Below, piece by piece: positions 18,424 through 26,448 of a stretch of 64,000 bases of DNA. Source of the DNA: Neorhodopirellula pilleata (GTDB lineage Bacteria > Planctomycetota > Planctomycetia > Pirellulales > Pirellulaceae); contig NZ_SJPM01000014.1 of NCBI RefSeq assembly GCF_007859915.1, positions 81,954 to 145,953 on the forward strand, written 5' to 3'. Position 1 is the first letter of the stretch. Each line of letters opens with the position of its first letter. Under the pieces are notes generated by a model. It worked only from the letters and a program-made list of their open reading frames with translations, was not told the DNA's origin and did not search any database. The translations under genes were made by a program, and so were the position numbers.

Positions 18424-19308
18424 CTACGCCCTGTGGTCGTCGCAGGAGAACACGTCGCTAAACGGTCGCAAGAACCGTCGTTCATCGGACCAATCCGTAA
18501 TCGCAAAAACGACGTGCGAAAACACGCCAGCAAAATCACGCTCGAGCGCTTCGCGGAAATCCATCGCCGTTTGTCTTGGATCATTGCCGAACACGCCACA
18601 GCCCCAAGCTCCCAACACAAGCGTTTGGTATTGATAAGCCCGAGCAATCGCAAGAACGCGATGAATTCGTTGGCGTAGCATCCTTGCTGAATCTATTCGC
18701 CCAATCGCCGGAGCGTACGGCGCAGCACACGTCAAAAAACTGAGGGGCCAGGGCTTGTCGCATTCCATCCCTGCGTCGTCACGAAAAACCGGCACGTCCG
18801 GCGACAGAATCGCCCAATCGCTCGAAGCGGCCAGATCATTGTCGCGGTGGTAGTCATACATCGGATCGCCGAACAGAGTCGCGTACAATGCGCTCGAACG
18901 GCAAAGCGTTTCCTCTTGAGCAGTAGCACCTCGCAAGAAGCCGCCACCCGGTTCGACGCCGTTGGCGAAATTGAGTGCCAGAGGACGATGCCCCTCTTCG
19001 ACCATCGCACGAGCGGTAGCCAATGTAGTTCGATTTACGACACTCACCAGAGTGTGATCAAGCGATTGCTGGTCTACCTGCGGCAAGGACGCATCCGGTG
19101 GAATCGACACCTTCGCTGCTTCGGCTGATTTCACTGCAGCCGACCAATTCACCCACCCGTGATCGGTTAAGTACTCGCCGGCATCGATCGCCTCCAACGC
19201 AGACCGTCCGAGCGACTCGGCAATCTCGTAGCGAATCTCAAGAACACGACGGTTCTCGCGTGCCATGACATCAGAATCAATCGTCTCGGAAAAACTAAGC
19301 TTGCTCAT
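18424..19308 (-). CDS. PARG-type macrodomain protein (TIGR02452 family)
   Basis: 294 residues. The bacterial poly(ADP-ribose) glycohydrolase signature is plain: NFANGVEPGGGFLRGATAQEETLCRSS, with the GGG loop followed by the QEE catalytic pair (residues about 120-140). Other family blocks are LVSVVNRTTLATA upstream and LVLGAWGCGVFGNDPRQ near residue 240. It would remove ADP-ribose chains or units from proteins or nucleic acids in the cytoplasm. It starts 16 bases after the small gene 19325-19486, which itself follows the DUF3427 helicase, with ribosome sites in the gaps, so the three form a tight operon. Confidence 0.9.
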   Translation of the reverse strand: MSKLSFSETIDSDVMARENRRVLEIRYEIAESLGRSALEAIDAGEYLTDHGWVNWSAAVKSAEAAKVSIPPDASLPQVDQQSLDHTLVSVVNRTTLATARAMVEEGHRPLALNFANGVEPGGGFLRGATAQEETLCRSSALYATLFGDPMYDYHRDNDLAASSDWAILSPDVPVFRDDAGMECDKPWPLSFLTCAAPYAPAIGRIDSARMLRQRIHRVLAIARAYQYQTLVLGAWGCGVFGNDPRQTAMDFREALERDFAGVFSHVVFAITDWSDERRFLRPFSDVFSCDDHRA

Positions 19309-19324
19309 TGCGGTCCTTTGGATC

Positions 19325-19486
19325 CTAAGGATTGTTCACGTCTTCGTCCCACATCTCGCGATACGCATCAACGTACGTTGCGACGAGATCGAGGTCCCAG
19401 TAGTGGCGACAAAGCATCTTAAATAAGACAAGTCCTCGCTCTGAGCACGGGAATCCGAGTAAGCCATCGAGAGTCGACTCGATCAA
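19325..19486 (-). CDS. 53-residue protein between helicase and PARG genes
   Basis: A small gene starting at TTG 19486, 8 bases after a strong AAGGAG site, and ending at TAG 19325. The protein starts MIESTLDGLLGFPCSERGL, continues with LFKMLCRHYWDLDLVATY and ends in an acidic DEDVNNP tail. It has two predicted helices and no known motif. Its placement (28 bases after the helicase stop, 16 before the PARG start) and good codon use make it a likely real member of the operon, perhaps a small regulator or partner of the PARG. No ATG-started frame would show it. Confidence 0.6.
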   Translation of the reverse strand: MIESTLDGLLGFPCSERGLVLFKMLCRHYWDLDLVATYVDAYREMWDEDVNNP

Positions 19487-19513
19487 ACGTCGATACTCCT
19501 TATGTTCAACATT

Positions 19514-21997
19514 TCAAATCGCAATCTGTTGCTGCATCGTACGAAGCAAGCGTGTGGGCACAGCGTGTTGCAGCCGCCAAGTGATGCTTACCGGGCGACT
19601 ACCTGAATGACTCACGTAGTCGCACGGGCCGAGGAAGTGGTAAGGGGCCGAAAGACCGGAAGATAGGTTTTTGCTCTCCCGGACGAACAGCAACGGTGTG
19701 TATCCCATTATGCGATGGCGTATGTAACGTTGGCCTGTCGGCGATTGTTCGGAAGTATGACTTTGAGATTGCCAGTGAAACAGATGATGTGAAATGAGGT
19801 AGTCTTCGTACATGGTTGTCGGAGAATACTCGTTTTCCGACTTTTGCAACGTCACGAAAAACACATCAATATTTCGGTCTTTCATGTGTAGAACGCCCTC
19901 GCGTTGGCTTGGTCGATTATTATAGCTCCAGTGGCCCAGAGCGACGAGGATCTCATCACGCGTGTACGCTGCGTGGATCGCCAACGGATCGTACGCTGGT
20001 GAAGCGAACGAAGGGCATTGCGGCGAGTGTTGCAGGCGATAGTCAAAGACAGCTTGCAGATCAGCGATCGCAGTCGGGTTGGATCGCAGACGATTCTCGG
20101 CATCTTCGAGTGTCATTTCGGAATATTGCATTCCCCACAGCGTTGTGTGCAGCATCGCGATCAGCGTCCTCATTTCGGCGGACGTTGTTTGCTGGGGCGA
20201 ATGTAGATGCTGTGACAACGCACTTATCTGTTGAGGGCAATTGATGTGGCTCAATCGACAGAGCCCCTTGGCCAGTTGCTTCTCATCTGGTGCGACGACC
20301 GCCTCTCCGATTCCCGCGTCGGCCAGCAGACGTGACCAAAGTCCTCGCTTCAACAATTCATCCAGCGTGGTATCGAAGTAGTCAATGGCATCTTCTATCG
20401 ACGGTGTGCGCCCGAGATACCGCTTTAGGTCGCGCAGCGACGCCAGCATTCGCGGGCGTACCAAGCGTATTGACTCACGTACGTTCGCGAGCACCCGCTG
20501 CTGAGCGACTCGCTCGAGCTTGATCACGCATCCGCTCGGCAGATGCGGAAACTCAGCTTCAATTTCGTCGTCGAGCTTGGCCATTGGCTTGCCACTTAGC
20601 GCTCGAAAACGGCTCGCAAATCGAAACTCTTTCCGTTGCGCACCGATGAAGTCGAGCACAGTGAGGCATTCTTTATCAAAATGCAATCGTAGACCACGTC
20701 CCAGTTGCTGAAGGAACACGGTGAGACTTTCCGTAGGACGCAAAAACAACACCGTATCGACTTCAGGAATATCGACACCCTCATTGTAAAGATCGACAAC
20801 GAAGATGAAGTTCACACCGCGATCCCGCAATCTCTGCTGAGCCGTGTTGCGTTCATCATCTGTCGACTGGGCGGAAAGTGCGATGGCAGGTACGCCATTG
20901 TCATCAAAGAATCTTGCCATGAATTCGGCGTGAGCGACGCTGACGCAAAACGCAAGTCCTCGCACATCCGCCAGGTTCAAAACCGTATCGCAGACTTTTT
21001 CGAGAATCAATTGAGCTCGGACGTCGTTGCCGGTATACAGGCGATCCAAGTCATCCACTCGGTAGCCGCCTCGCTGCCAATCAAGCGCATCCAAGTCGAC
21101 CGAATCGGCGATGCCGAAATACTGGAAAGGGCATAGCAACCGTCGATTGATCGCGTCAGGCAGTCGAATCTCCGCGCTGGCTCTCCCGCCGAACCAGGTC
21201 AACACGTCGAGTTCGTCTGAGCGTTCGGGCGTTGCGGTGAGTCCCAGCAGGATCGTCGGCTGAACATGGCCAAGCAGTGCTTGATAACTTGGCGCTGCCG
21301 CGTGATGAAATTCATCGACCACAATATATTCAAACCGATCTGCCGCTTCGTCGATCAGCTTCCTGGAGTTGTAACTCTGGATCGAACAGAACAAATAATC
21401 GCGCTGACCTGGATCTTTACCATCGACGAGCAAGTCGCCAAAGTTTTGGTCCCTGACGACGCAGCGAAACGATGTCAAGGCCTGATTGAGGATTTCCTTG
21501 CGATGAGCGATGAACAGTAACCGTGGTTTTCGACCAACTTGCTGGGCCACACGCGCGTAATCGAATGCGGCTATCATCGTCTTGCCGGTTCCGGTCGCCG
21601 CAACGACGAGATGGCGATGCTTGTTGTGCACCTCGCGTTCCGCCGCAATGATGTCGAGGATTTCTTCTTGGAATGGAAACGGGCGAAGATCGAAATGGAT
21701 TGTTGTGCTCGAGTCCGAGGTGACTCGACGTTCTCGTTGGATCGCCTCACGTAGTCTAGGAACAGCTTGCTCGTCGTAGGTTTGAAATTCATCGTCTTGC
21801 CAGTACGTCTCGAAGGTTCCCGTCACCTTCTCCCAAAGATAAGGCAATTCGTACTGGCTGATCTTGGTTGTCCATTCGAGTCCTTCGGACAACGCAGCGT
21901 TGGATAAATTCGCCGACCCCACGTACGCGCTGCCAAAGCCAGTGTTTCGATGAAACAGATAAGCCTTTGCGTGCAGTCGCGTGGGCATTCGTGACAC
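19514..21997 (-). CDS. SF2 helicase with PLD remnant and DUF3427 domain, N-terminally truncated
   Basis: 827 residues. The protein begins inside a phospholipase D-like domain: LHAKAYLFHRNTGFGSAYVGSANLSNAAL contains one HKD motif, but the first half of that domain is missing. The SF2 helicase core follows: ATGTGKTMIAAF (Walker A, about residue 130), VVDEFHHAAAPSY (motif II), LGLTATPERSD (III), then the second RecA domain with VDLYNEGVDIPEV and QQLGRGLR (VI). The C-terminal 250 residues are the DUF3427 domain. Full-length members have 100-200 more residues at the front. The cut coincides with the start of the broken helicase on the other strand. Operon with the 53-residue gene and PARG. Confidence 0.85.
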   Translation of the reverse strand: MSRMPTRLHAKAYLFHRNTGFGSAYVGSANLSNAALSEGLEWTTKISQYELPYLWEKVTGTFETYWQDDEFQTYDEQAVPRLREAIQRERRVTSDSSTTIHFDLRPFPFQEEILDIIAAEREVHNKHRHLVVAATGTGKTMIAAFDYARVAQQVGRKPRLLFIAHRKEILNQALTSFRCVVRDQNFGDLLVDGKDPGQRDYLFCSIQSYNSRKLIDEAADRFEYIVVDEFHHAAAPSYQALLGHVQPTILLGLTATPERSDELDVLTWFGGRASAEIRLPDAINRRLLCPFQYFGIADSVDLDALDWQRGGYRVDDLDRLYTGNDVRAQLILEKVCDTVLNLADVRGLAFCVSVAHAEFMARFFDDNGVPAIALSAQSTDDERNTAQQRLRDRGVNFIFVVDLYNEGVDIPEVDTVLFLRPTESLTVFLQQLGRGLRLHFDKECLTVLDFIGAQRKEFRFASRFRALSGKPMAKLDDEIEAEFPHLPSGCVIKLERVAQQRVLANVRESIRLVRPRMLASLRDLKRYLGRTPSIEDAIDYFDTTLDELLKRGLWSRLLADAGIGEAVVAPDEKQLAKGLCRLSHINCPQQISALSQHLHSPQQTTSAEMRTLIAMLHTTLWGMQYSEMTLEDAENRLRSNPTAIADLQAVFDYRLQHSPQCPSFASPAYDPLAIHAAYTRDEILVALGHWSYNNRPSQREGVLHMKDRNIDVFFVTLQKSENEYSPTTMYEDYLISHHLFHWQSQSHTSEQSPTGQRYIRHRIMGYTPLLFVRESKNLSSGLSAPYHFLGPCDYVSHSGSRPVSITWRLQHAVPTRLLRTMQQQIAI

Positions 21998-24083
21998 GGT
22001 CGACTTTGATCAGATCCCTTGGCGAAATGGACGGTTCGATCAGGAAGAGCTGGAACGTCTAGTCGCTCAGAGCGAGCGGATGGATCGGCTGTGGCAAGCT
22101 CTTGCGGAGCATCCCGGACAGCGAACGATTGTGTTTTGCTGTTCGCGGCGACACGCCGTTTTCGCCCGCGATTGGTTGCGTGCCAAAGGCGTGAGCTCGG
22201 CGGCCGTGTTTTCTGGAGAAGGGGGCGACAGCTATGGTCGGTCGCTGGAACAACTTCGTGAGGGCAAGCTGGAAACGCTCTGTGTCGTTGACATGTTCAA
22301 CGAAGGCTTGGACGTACCGGCGGTCGATCGAGTCGTGATGCTGCGGCCGACGGAATCGAAGGTTGTGTTCTTGCAGCAACTCGGGCGCGGCTTGCGGGCC
22401 AGTGTTGGGAAGACTCGGCTGCTGGTAATTGAGTTCGTTGGCAACCACCGCATCTTCGCGCAGCGAATGTTGCACTTGCTGTCGTTGAGTGGTGATACGG
22501 CCAGTTGGTCTGATTTGAGAAAGTGGCTTGGTGGAGCTGAGCCGGTGTTGCCCGCCGGTTGCCTGCTGGACGTGGAACTGGATGCGATAGATGTTTTGAA
22601 ACAGTTTTTGCCCACTGGTGCGACGGCTAGTGTTGAAGCTTATCGCGGGATGCGCGACGAATTGGGACGACGGCCGATGCCGGCGGAGTTGATCGCCCGA
22701 GGGTACAACCCGGGAACGATCAGCCGTAGCGCGGGAAGCTGGTTCGAGTTTGTGGCAGAGGAAGGGGATCTCGACGAATTGGAGCAGCAGGTCGTAGCGT
22801 CGCTTAAAGATTGGCTAAAAACGGTTGAAACAACCAGTCTGAACAAGTCCTATAAGATGGTGGTGCTGCGGGCCTTGTTAGACCAATCGGCTTTTTTCGA
22901 GTCGGTCGAACTTCCGCAATTTGCCAAGCAGTGTCGGCGTTACATGTTGGAGCATCCGATCTTGCAGCGTGACTTGCTGCAAGGCAACCACGCGGTCGAT
23001 CATCACAATGCCAGCGACGAGGAATGGACAGCTTGGTGGATCCAGTGGCCGATTGATCGTTGGTTGGACGAGCAGAACGGGCAACGCTGGTTCACACGAA
23101 AGGGCGATCGTTTCGGTTTGTCGATTGAGTGTGCTGAAGAGCTTCGACCAGACTTGGAAGCAATGACGGAGGAATTGGTCGATGGACGTTTGGCTCGCTA
23201 TATCCAAAGCAAACGCCTCAAAGAAGTTTCGATCAACGAACTGTCGTTTACGGGAAAAGTTTCTCACACCAGTGGGCGACCGATCCTTTTCGTTCCGACC
23301 GAGACGCAGCAGCCGGGTCGGCCGGTTGGTCCAACGGATGTGCAACTGCCGGATGGAAGTGTTTGGACGTTTAAGTTCGTGAAAGTTGCCTGCAATGTCG
23401 CGCACCCAGTTGGGCAAAGCAAAAACCAGTTGCCCGACTTGCTTCGCCGATGGTTCGGGAAAGATGCGGGATTGCCGGGGACCGACTTTCACGTGCGGTT
23501 TGATATGGAAGATGGAAGCTGGCGAGTGGAACCGGTCGAAGCCAGCGTTGTATCCGAGGAAAGCCCGGAAACTCAAGAGACTGCAGCGCAAGGCTTTGGT
23601 GCAATGCTACAGCCATCGATAGCGAACTCAGCCAAGTTCACAACGCATGTTCCTGTTTACGACTTGGTGGCCGCAGCGGGTACTTTCGGTGAGGAGGGAA
23701 TTCCTGAAGAGATTGGCTGGGTTGAGGTGGCTGGGCACAAGCTAAAACCTGGGATGTTTGCGGCTCGGGTTGTCGGCGAATCGATGCAGCCTCGAATTCC
23801 CAGCGGCAGTGTCTGTTTGTTTAGACCGTGCCCAACAGGCTCGAGGCAGGGCCGTTTGGTGCTGGTGCAACTCAACACACATGCCGACCCAGAAGACGGC
23901 GGACGCTATACGGTCAAGCGTTACCACTCGACGAAGCGAGCCGCCGACGATAGCTGGGAGCATCAATCCATTGAGCTTCAGCCGCTGAATCCTGAATATC
24001 CGCCGATTGAGGTCGATGAGCATGTCGCGTCCGATTTGCGGGTTCTTGGGGAGTTCTTGGAAGTGCTTGACGCATCACTGTGA
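21981..24083 (+). CDS. C-terminal half of a second SF2 helicase fused to an S24/LexA-like domain, N-terminally truncated
   Basis: About 700 residues in an open frame from GTG 21981, which is not a natural start. It opens within the inter-domain part of a DEAD/DEAH helicase. The second RecA domain is present (TIVFCCSRRHAVFARDWL, VDMFNEGLDVPAVDR, QQLGRGLRA), but Walker A and B are absent. A long helical region follows. The last 140 residues form an S24 peptidase-like fold with GESMQPRIPSG (Ser) and YTVKRY (Lys). Related intact proteins are about 1000 residues. It is cut at the same place as the opposing DUF3427 helicase (19514-21997). Without the ATPase half it cannot be a working helicase. Confidence 0.8.
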   Translation: MGIRDTVDFDQIPWRNGRFDQEELERLVAQSERMDRLWQALAEHPGQRTIVFCCSRRHAVFARDWLRAKGVSSAAVFSGEGGDSYGRSLEQLREGKLETLCVVDMFNEGLDVPAVDRVVMLRPTESKVVFLQQLGRGLRASVGKTRLLVIEFVGNHRIFAQRMLHLLSLSGDTASWSDLRKWLGGAEPVLPAGCLLDVELDAIDVLKQFLPTGATASVEAYRGMRDELGRRPMPAELIARGYNPGTISRSAGSWFEFVAEEGDLDELEQQVVASLKDWLKTVETTSLNKSYKMVVLRALLDQSAFFESVELPQFAKQCRRYMLEHPILQRDLLQGNHAVDHHNASDEEWTAWWIQWPIDRWLDEQNGQRWFTRKGDRFGLSIECAEELRPDLEAMTEELVDGRLARYIQSKRLKEVSINELSFTGKVSHTSGRPILFVPTETQQPGRPVGPTDVQLPDGSVWTFKFVKVACNVAHPVGQSKNQLPDLLRRWFGKDAGLPGTDFHVRFDMEDGSWRVEPVEASVVSEESPETQETAAQGFGAMLQPSIANSAKFTTHVPVYDLVAAAGTFGEEGIPEEIGWVEVAGHKLKPGMFAARVVGESMQPRIPSGSVCLFRPCPTGSRQGRLVLVQLNTHADPEDGGRYTVKRYHSTKRAADDSWEHQSIELQPLNPEYPPIEVDEHVASDLRVLGEFLEVLDASL

Positions 24084-24146
24084 ACCTGCCGGGCAACCTC
24101 GCCGTCACATTACAGATATTTACGATCCGTGTGGCGAGGAGATCTG

Positions 24147-25145
24147 ATGCGAAAACTAGCAACCATCCGCACTGTGCTTGAGACTCGCCCGATCGAGGGT
24201 GCGGATATGATCGAACTGGCCGTTGTTGATGGCTGGAAGTGCGTGACGAAGAAGGGGGAGTTCGCGGCCGGCGATGCGGTGATTTATTGCGAGATCGATT
24301 CGTTCTTGCCGGTGCGGGATGAGTTTGAGTTTCTGCGTAAATCGTCGCTGAAGGTGATGGATGACCGCGAAGGTTTCCGACTGCGAACGGTCAAGCTGCG
24401 CGGTCAGATTTCTCAAGGACTGCTGCTGGCCCCGAGCATCCTTGGCCGCTCGTTTAATCTTGGCGAAGACGTGACAGACGAATTAGGGATCGTGAAGTAC
24501 GAGGCGCCGATTCCGGCTTGCTTGGGTGGCGATGTGGTGGGTGGGTTTCCCGCGTTTATCGCGAAGACGGATGAGGAACGGATTCAGAACTTGGCCGCCG
24601 ATTTTGATTCGTTCCGTGGACATGCGTTCTATGTTTCGGAAAAGATCGACGGCACTTCGTTCACGGCGTTTGTTCATGAGGAGCAGTTTGGCGTTTGTGG
24701 TCGCAACTGGCAGTTGGCTGAAGATGCATCGAATAGTCACTGGCGAGTCGTCCGCGACTTGGACCTGCGCGGCAGGATGAAAACGCTGGGCCGGTCGCTT
24801 GCGATTCAGGGCGAGCTGGTCGGGCCGGGAATCCAGAAGAACCGCTACGCATTGAAGGCACCGACCGTGTTTGTTTTCAATGTGTTCGATATCGCTGCGT
24901 CGGCCTACGTTCACAAAGCCGAGATGGAAACGATCTGTCGCGAGCTTGATTTGTCGATCGTCCCGCCGCTGGGCGAAATGATCGTGCCTGATTGTCTGGA
25001 TGCGATCTTGACGTCGGCCGAGGGGAAGAGCGTCTTGAATCCGAAGACCGAACGTGAAGGGCTGGTTTGGGTTCGCGGCTCGGGGGATGATCGCGTTTCG
25101 TTCAAAACGATCTCTAACAAGTTCCTCGCCAAGCATGGCGATTAG
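24147..25145 (+). CDS. RNA ligase, Rnl5/DraRnl (TIGR02306) family
   Basis: 332 residues from ATG 24147 (ribosome site GAGGAG, 6 bases away). The N-terminal 100 residues form the OB-fold module typical of Deinococcus RNA ligase (MRKLATIRTVLETRPIEGAD, then WKCVTKKGEFAAGD). The nucleotidyltransferase core has motif I around SEKIDGTSFT (adenylated Lys), motif III VFVFNVFDI, motif IV EGLVWV and motif V SFKTISNKFL. Members seal 3'-OH/5'-phosphate nicks in RNA duplexes. The metallophosphoesterase gene starts 3 bases after its stop, so the two form a repair pair (end healing plus sealing). It lies 3 kb from Ro60 and the tRNA array. RNA repair is the best reading. Confidence 0.9.
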   Translation: MRKLATIRTVLETRPIEGADMIELAVVDGWKCVTKKGEFAAGDAVIYCEIDSFLPVRDEFEFLRKSSLKVMDDREGFRLRTVKLRGQISQGLLLAPSILGRSFNLGEDVTDELGIVKYEAPIPACLGGDVVGGFPAFIAKTDEERIQNLAADFDSFRGHAFYVSEKIDGTSFTAFVHEEQFGVCGRNWQLAEDASNSHWRVVRDLDLRGRMKTLGRSLAIQGELVGPGIQKNRYALKAPTVFVFNVFDIAASAYVHKAEMETICRELDLSIVPPLGEMIVPDCLDAILTSAEGKSVLNPKTEREGLVWVRGSGDDRVSFKTISNKFLAKHGD

Positions 25146-25148
25146 GCC

Positions 25149-25835
25149 ATGAAAATCTGGTTCATTTCTGACACTCACACTCGGCACGCGGAGCTGACGG
25201 TTCCGCGTGCCGATGTGGTGATCCACTGCGGCGATGAGGCGAACGTGCGCAAGCCTTGGCTGAATCAGTTGCAATCGAAAGCTTTCTTCGACTGGTTTGT
25301 GAATCTGGAGATCGAAACGAAAATCTTTATTCCAGGCAACCATTCAACGGCGATCGCGGAGGGGTTGATCACACCGAGGCATTTTCCAACGGTTCACTTT
25401 TTGATTCATGAAGCGATGGAACTCGGCGGGTTGCGGATCTTTGGTTCTCCGTACACACCTGCTTTCTTCGATTGGGCGTACATGAAGGACCGTGAAGAAT
25501 TGGACGGCTACTGGGCCGAGATCCCCGGCGACACCGACCTGCTGATCACGCACGGTCCGCCCAAGGGCATTCGCGACGTGACGCGGCACTGGCGCACGAA
25601 GGAACCGATCCATGTTGGCTCCAAGAAATTGACGCGTCACGTGATCGAGCGAATTCAGCCTCGGATTCACGCGTTCGGGCACATTCATGATGAAGCGGGA
25701 ATCGAGAATTTTGGCTGCGAAACTCGTGAGGGGATTCAGTTCATCAATGCTTCGTGCTGTGACCTGATAGGCCGCTTGGTCAACCACGGAATGGTGGTGG
25801 ATATTGAACCAGGGGAGCAAGACGATGAAGTTTGA
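25149..25835 (+). CDS. Calcineurin-like phosphoesterase, partner of the RNA ligase
   Basis: 228 residues. Metal-binding blocks are in order: FISDTHTRH (D and H), VVIHCGDEAN (GD), FIPGNHSTA (GNH), LITHGPP and FGHIHDE (GHxH). The compact size and the phrase DVVIHCGD put it among the 2',3'-cyclic phosphate or Ser/Thr-type phosphoesterases often found beside RNA ligases. It begins 3 bases after the ligase stop, indicating co-translation. A role in healing RNA termini before ligation is inferred from this pairing. The gene ends inside a GNAT remnant at 25825. Confidence 0.85.
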   Translation: MKIWFISDTHTRHAELTVPRADVVIHCGDEANVRKPWLNQLQSKAFFDWFVNLEIETKIFIPGNHSTAIAEGLITPRHFPTVHFLIHEAMELGGLRIFGSPYTPAFFDWAYMKDREELDGYWAEIPGDTDLLITHGPPKGIRDVTRHWRTKEPIHVGSKKLTRHVIERIQPRIHAFGHIHDEAGIENFGCETREGIQFINASCCDLIGRLVNHGMVVDIEPGEQDDEV

Positions 25836-25893
25836 CGTCGAGCCTGAAATGACGTCGGCCGAGTTCATCGACGTCTTGCGGCGTACGGCGTAG
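25825..25893 (+). pseudogene. 22-codon remnant of a GNAT acetyltransferase start
   Basis: An ATG at 25825 with a strong GGGGAG site opens MKFDVEPEMTSAEFIDVLRR and stops after two more residues at a TAG. Those residues match the N-terminus of a common GNAT family (pattern ...EP-h-SA-EFIDVLRR). The rest of the gene is gone; the next bases belong to the 3' end of the endonuclease V gene on the other strand. It overlaps the last 11 bases of the phosphoesterase gene. Confidence 0.55.
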
Positions 25894-25901
25894 CAATTGG
25901 A

Positions 25902-26426
25902 TCACTCCGGTTGCTCGCCACGACTGAGACGGTCAACGCGTTTGAGGATCCAGGGAAAGCGGTGTGGACCGTGCATCGCGGCGATGTTGCTGGCGGCCTC
26001 TGCGGTCGGAATGCCGATGGAGGTGATGTAGAGCGGGCGATTGCTGCCGCCACGGCAGAGTTCGTGTGTGTGATCAGATCCCTTGAACGGATTCTTTGCG
26101 ACTCCAATCACAGGAACTTGCTGGTTCACTGCGTCGTAGAGATATTTGCCGAGACCAGGATGTTTCTGATCGCTGAGCCAAACATAGCCGTCGATCACGA
26201 TGCAGGTCGGCGACCTTGGCAGCACCGCCAATACCGCTTCGATGCACGGCAGTTCCCGCAGGTAAAACCGACCAGGTTGGTAGTCGCGGACATTCGAGAG
26301 ATTCACGACATGCTCGGACCCGGAAGCGATATCACTCCAGTCGTTGATGACAACGCAGGCAGCGATCGCTTTCGTTGGATCCGTTTCGGATTCGGTGTAG
26401 CCGACGTCGATGCAGGCGATGGTCAT
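25902..26426 (-). CDS. Endonuclease V-like protein
   Basis: 174 residues. The family features are ACIDVGYTE near the start (first Asp ligand), CIVIDGYVWLSDQKHPGLGKYL (second Asp, matching the VDGxGxxHPRxxGLA pattern loosely), and VPVIGVAKNPFKG. Length is shorter than the usual 210-230 residues and the middle Glu is not certain. Endonuclease V cuts next to inosine in DNA or RNA; bacterial relatives can act on RNA. In this RNA repair neighbourhood cleavage of edited or damaged RNA is a possible role. It follows the second phosphoesterase (26449-27162) by 22 bases on the same strand, with no clear ribosome site. Confidence 0.7.
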   Translation of the reverse strand: MTIACIDVGYTESETDPTKAIAACVVINDWSDIASGSEHVVNLSNVRDYQPGRFYLRELPCIEAVLAVLPRSPTCIVIDGYVWLSDQKHPGLGKYLYDAVNQQVPVIGVAKNPFKGSDHTHELCRGGSNRPLYITSIGIPTAEAASNIAAMHGPHRFPWILKRVDRLSRGEQPE

Positions 26427-26448
26427 GGTTGATTGGCGATGGTTGGGT

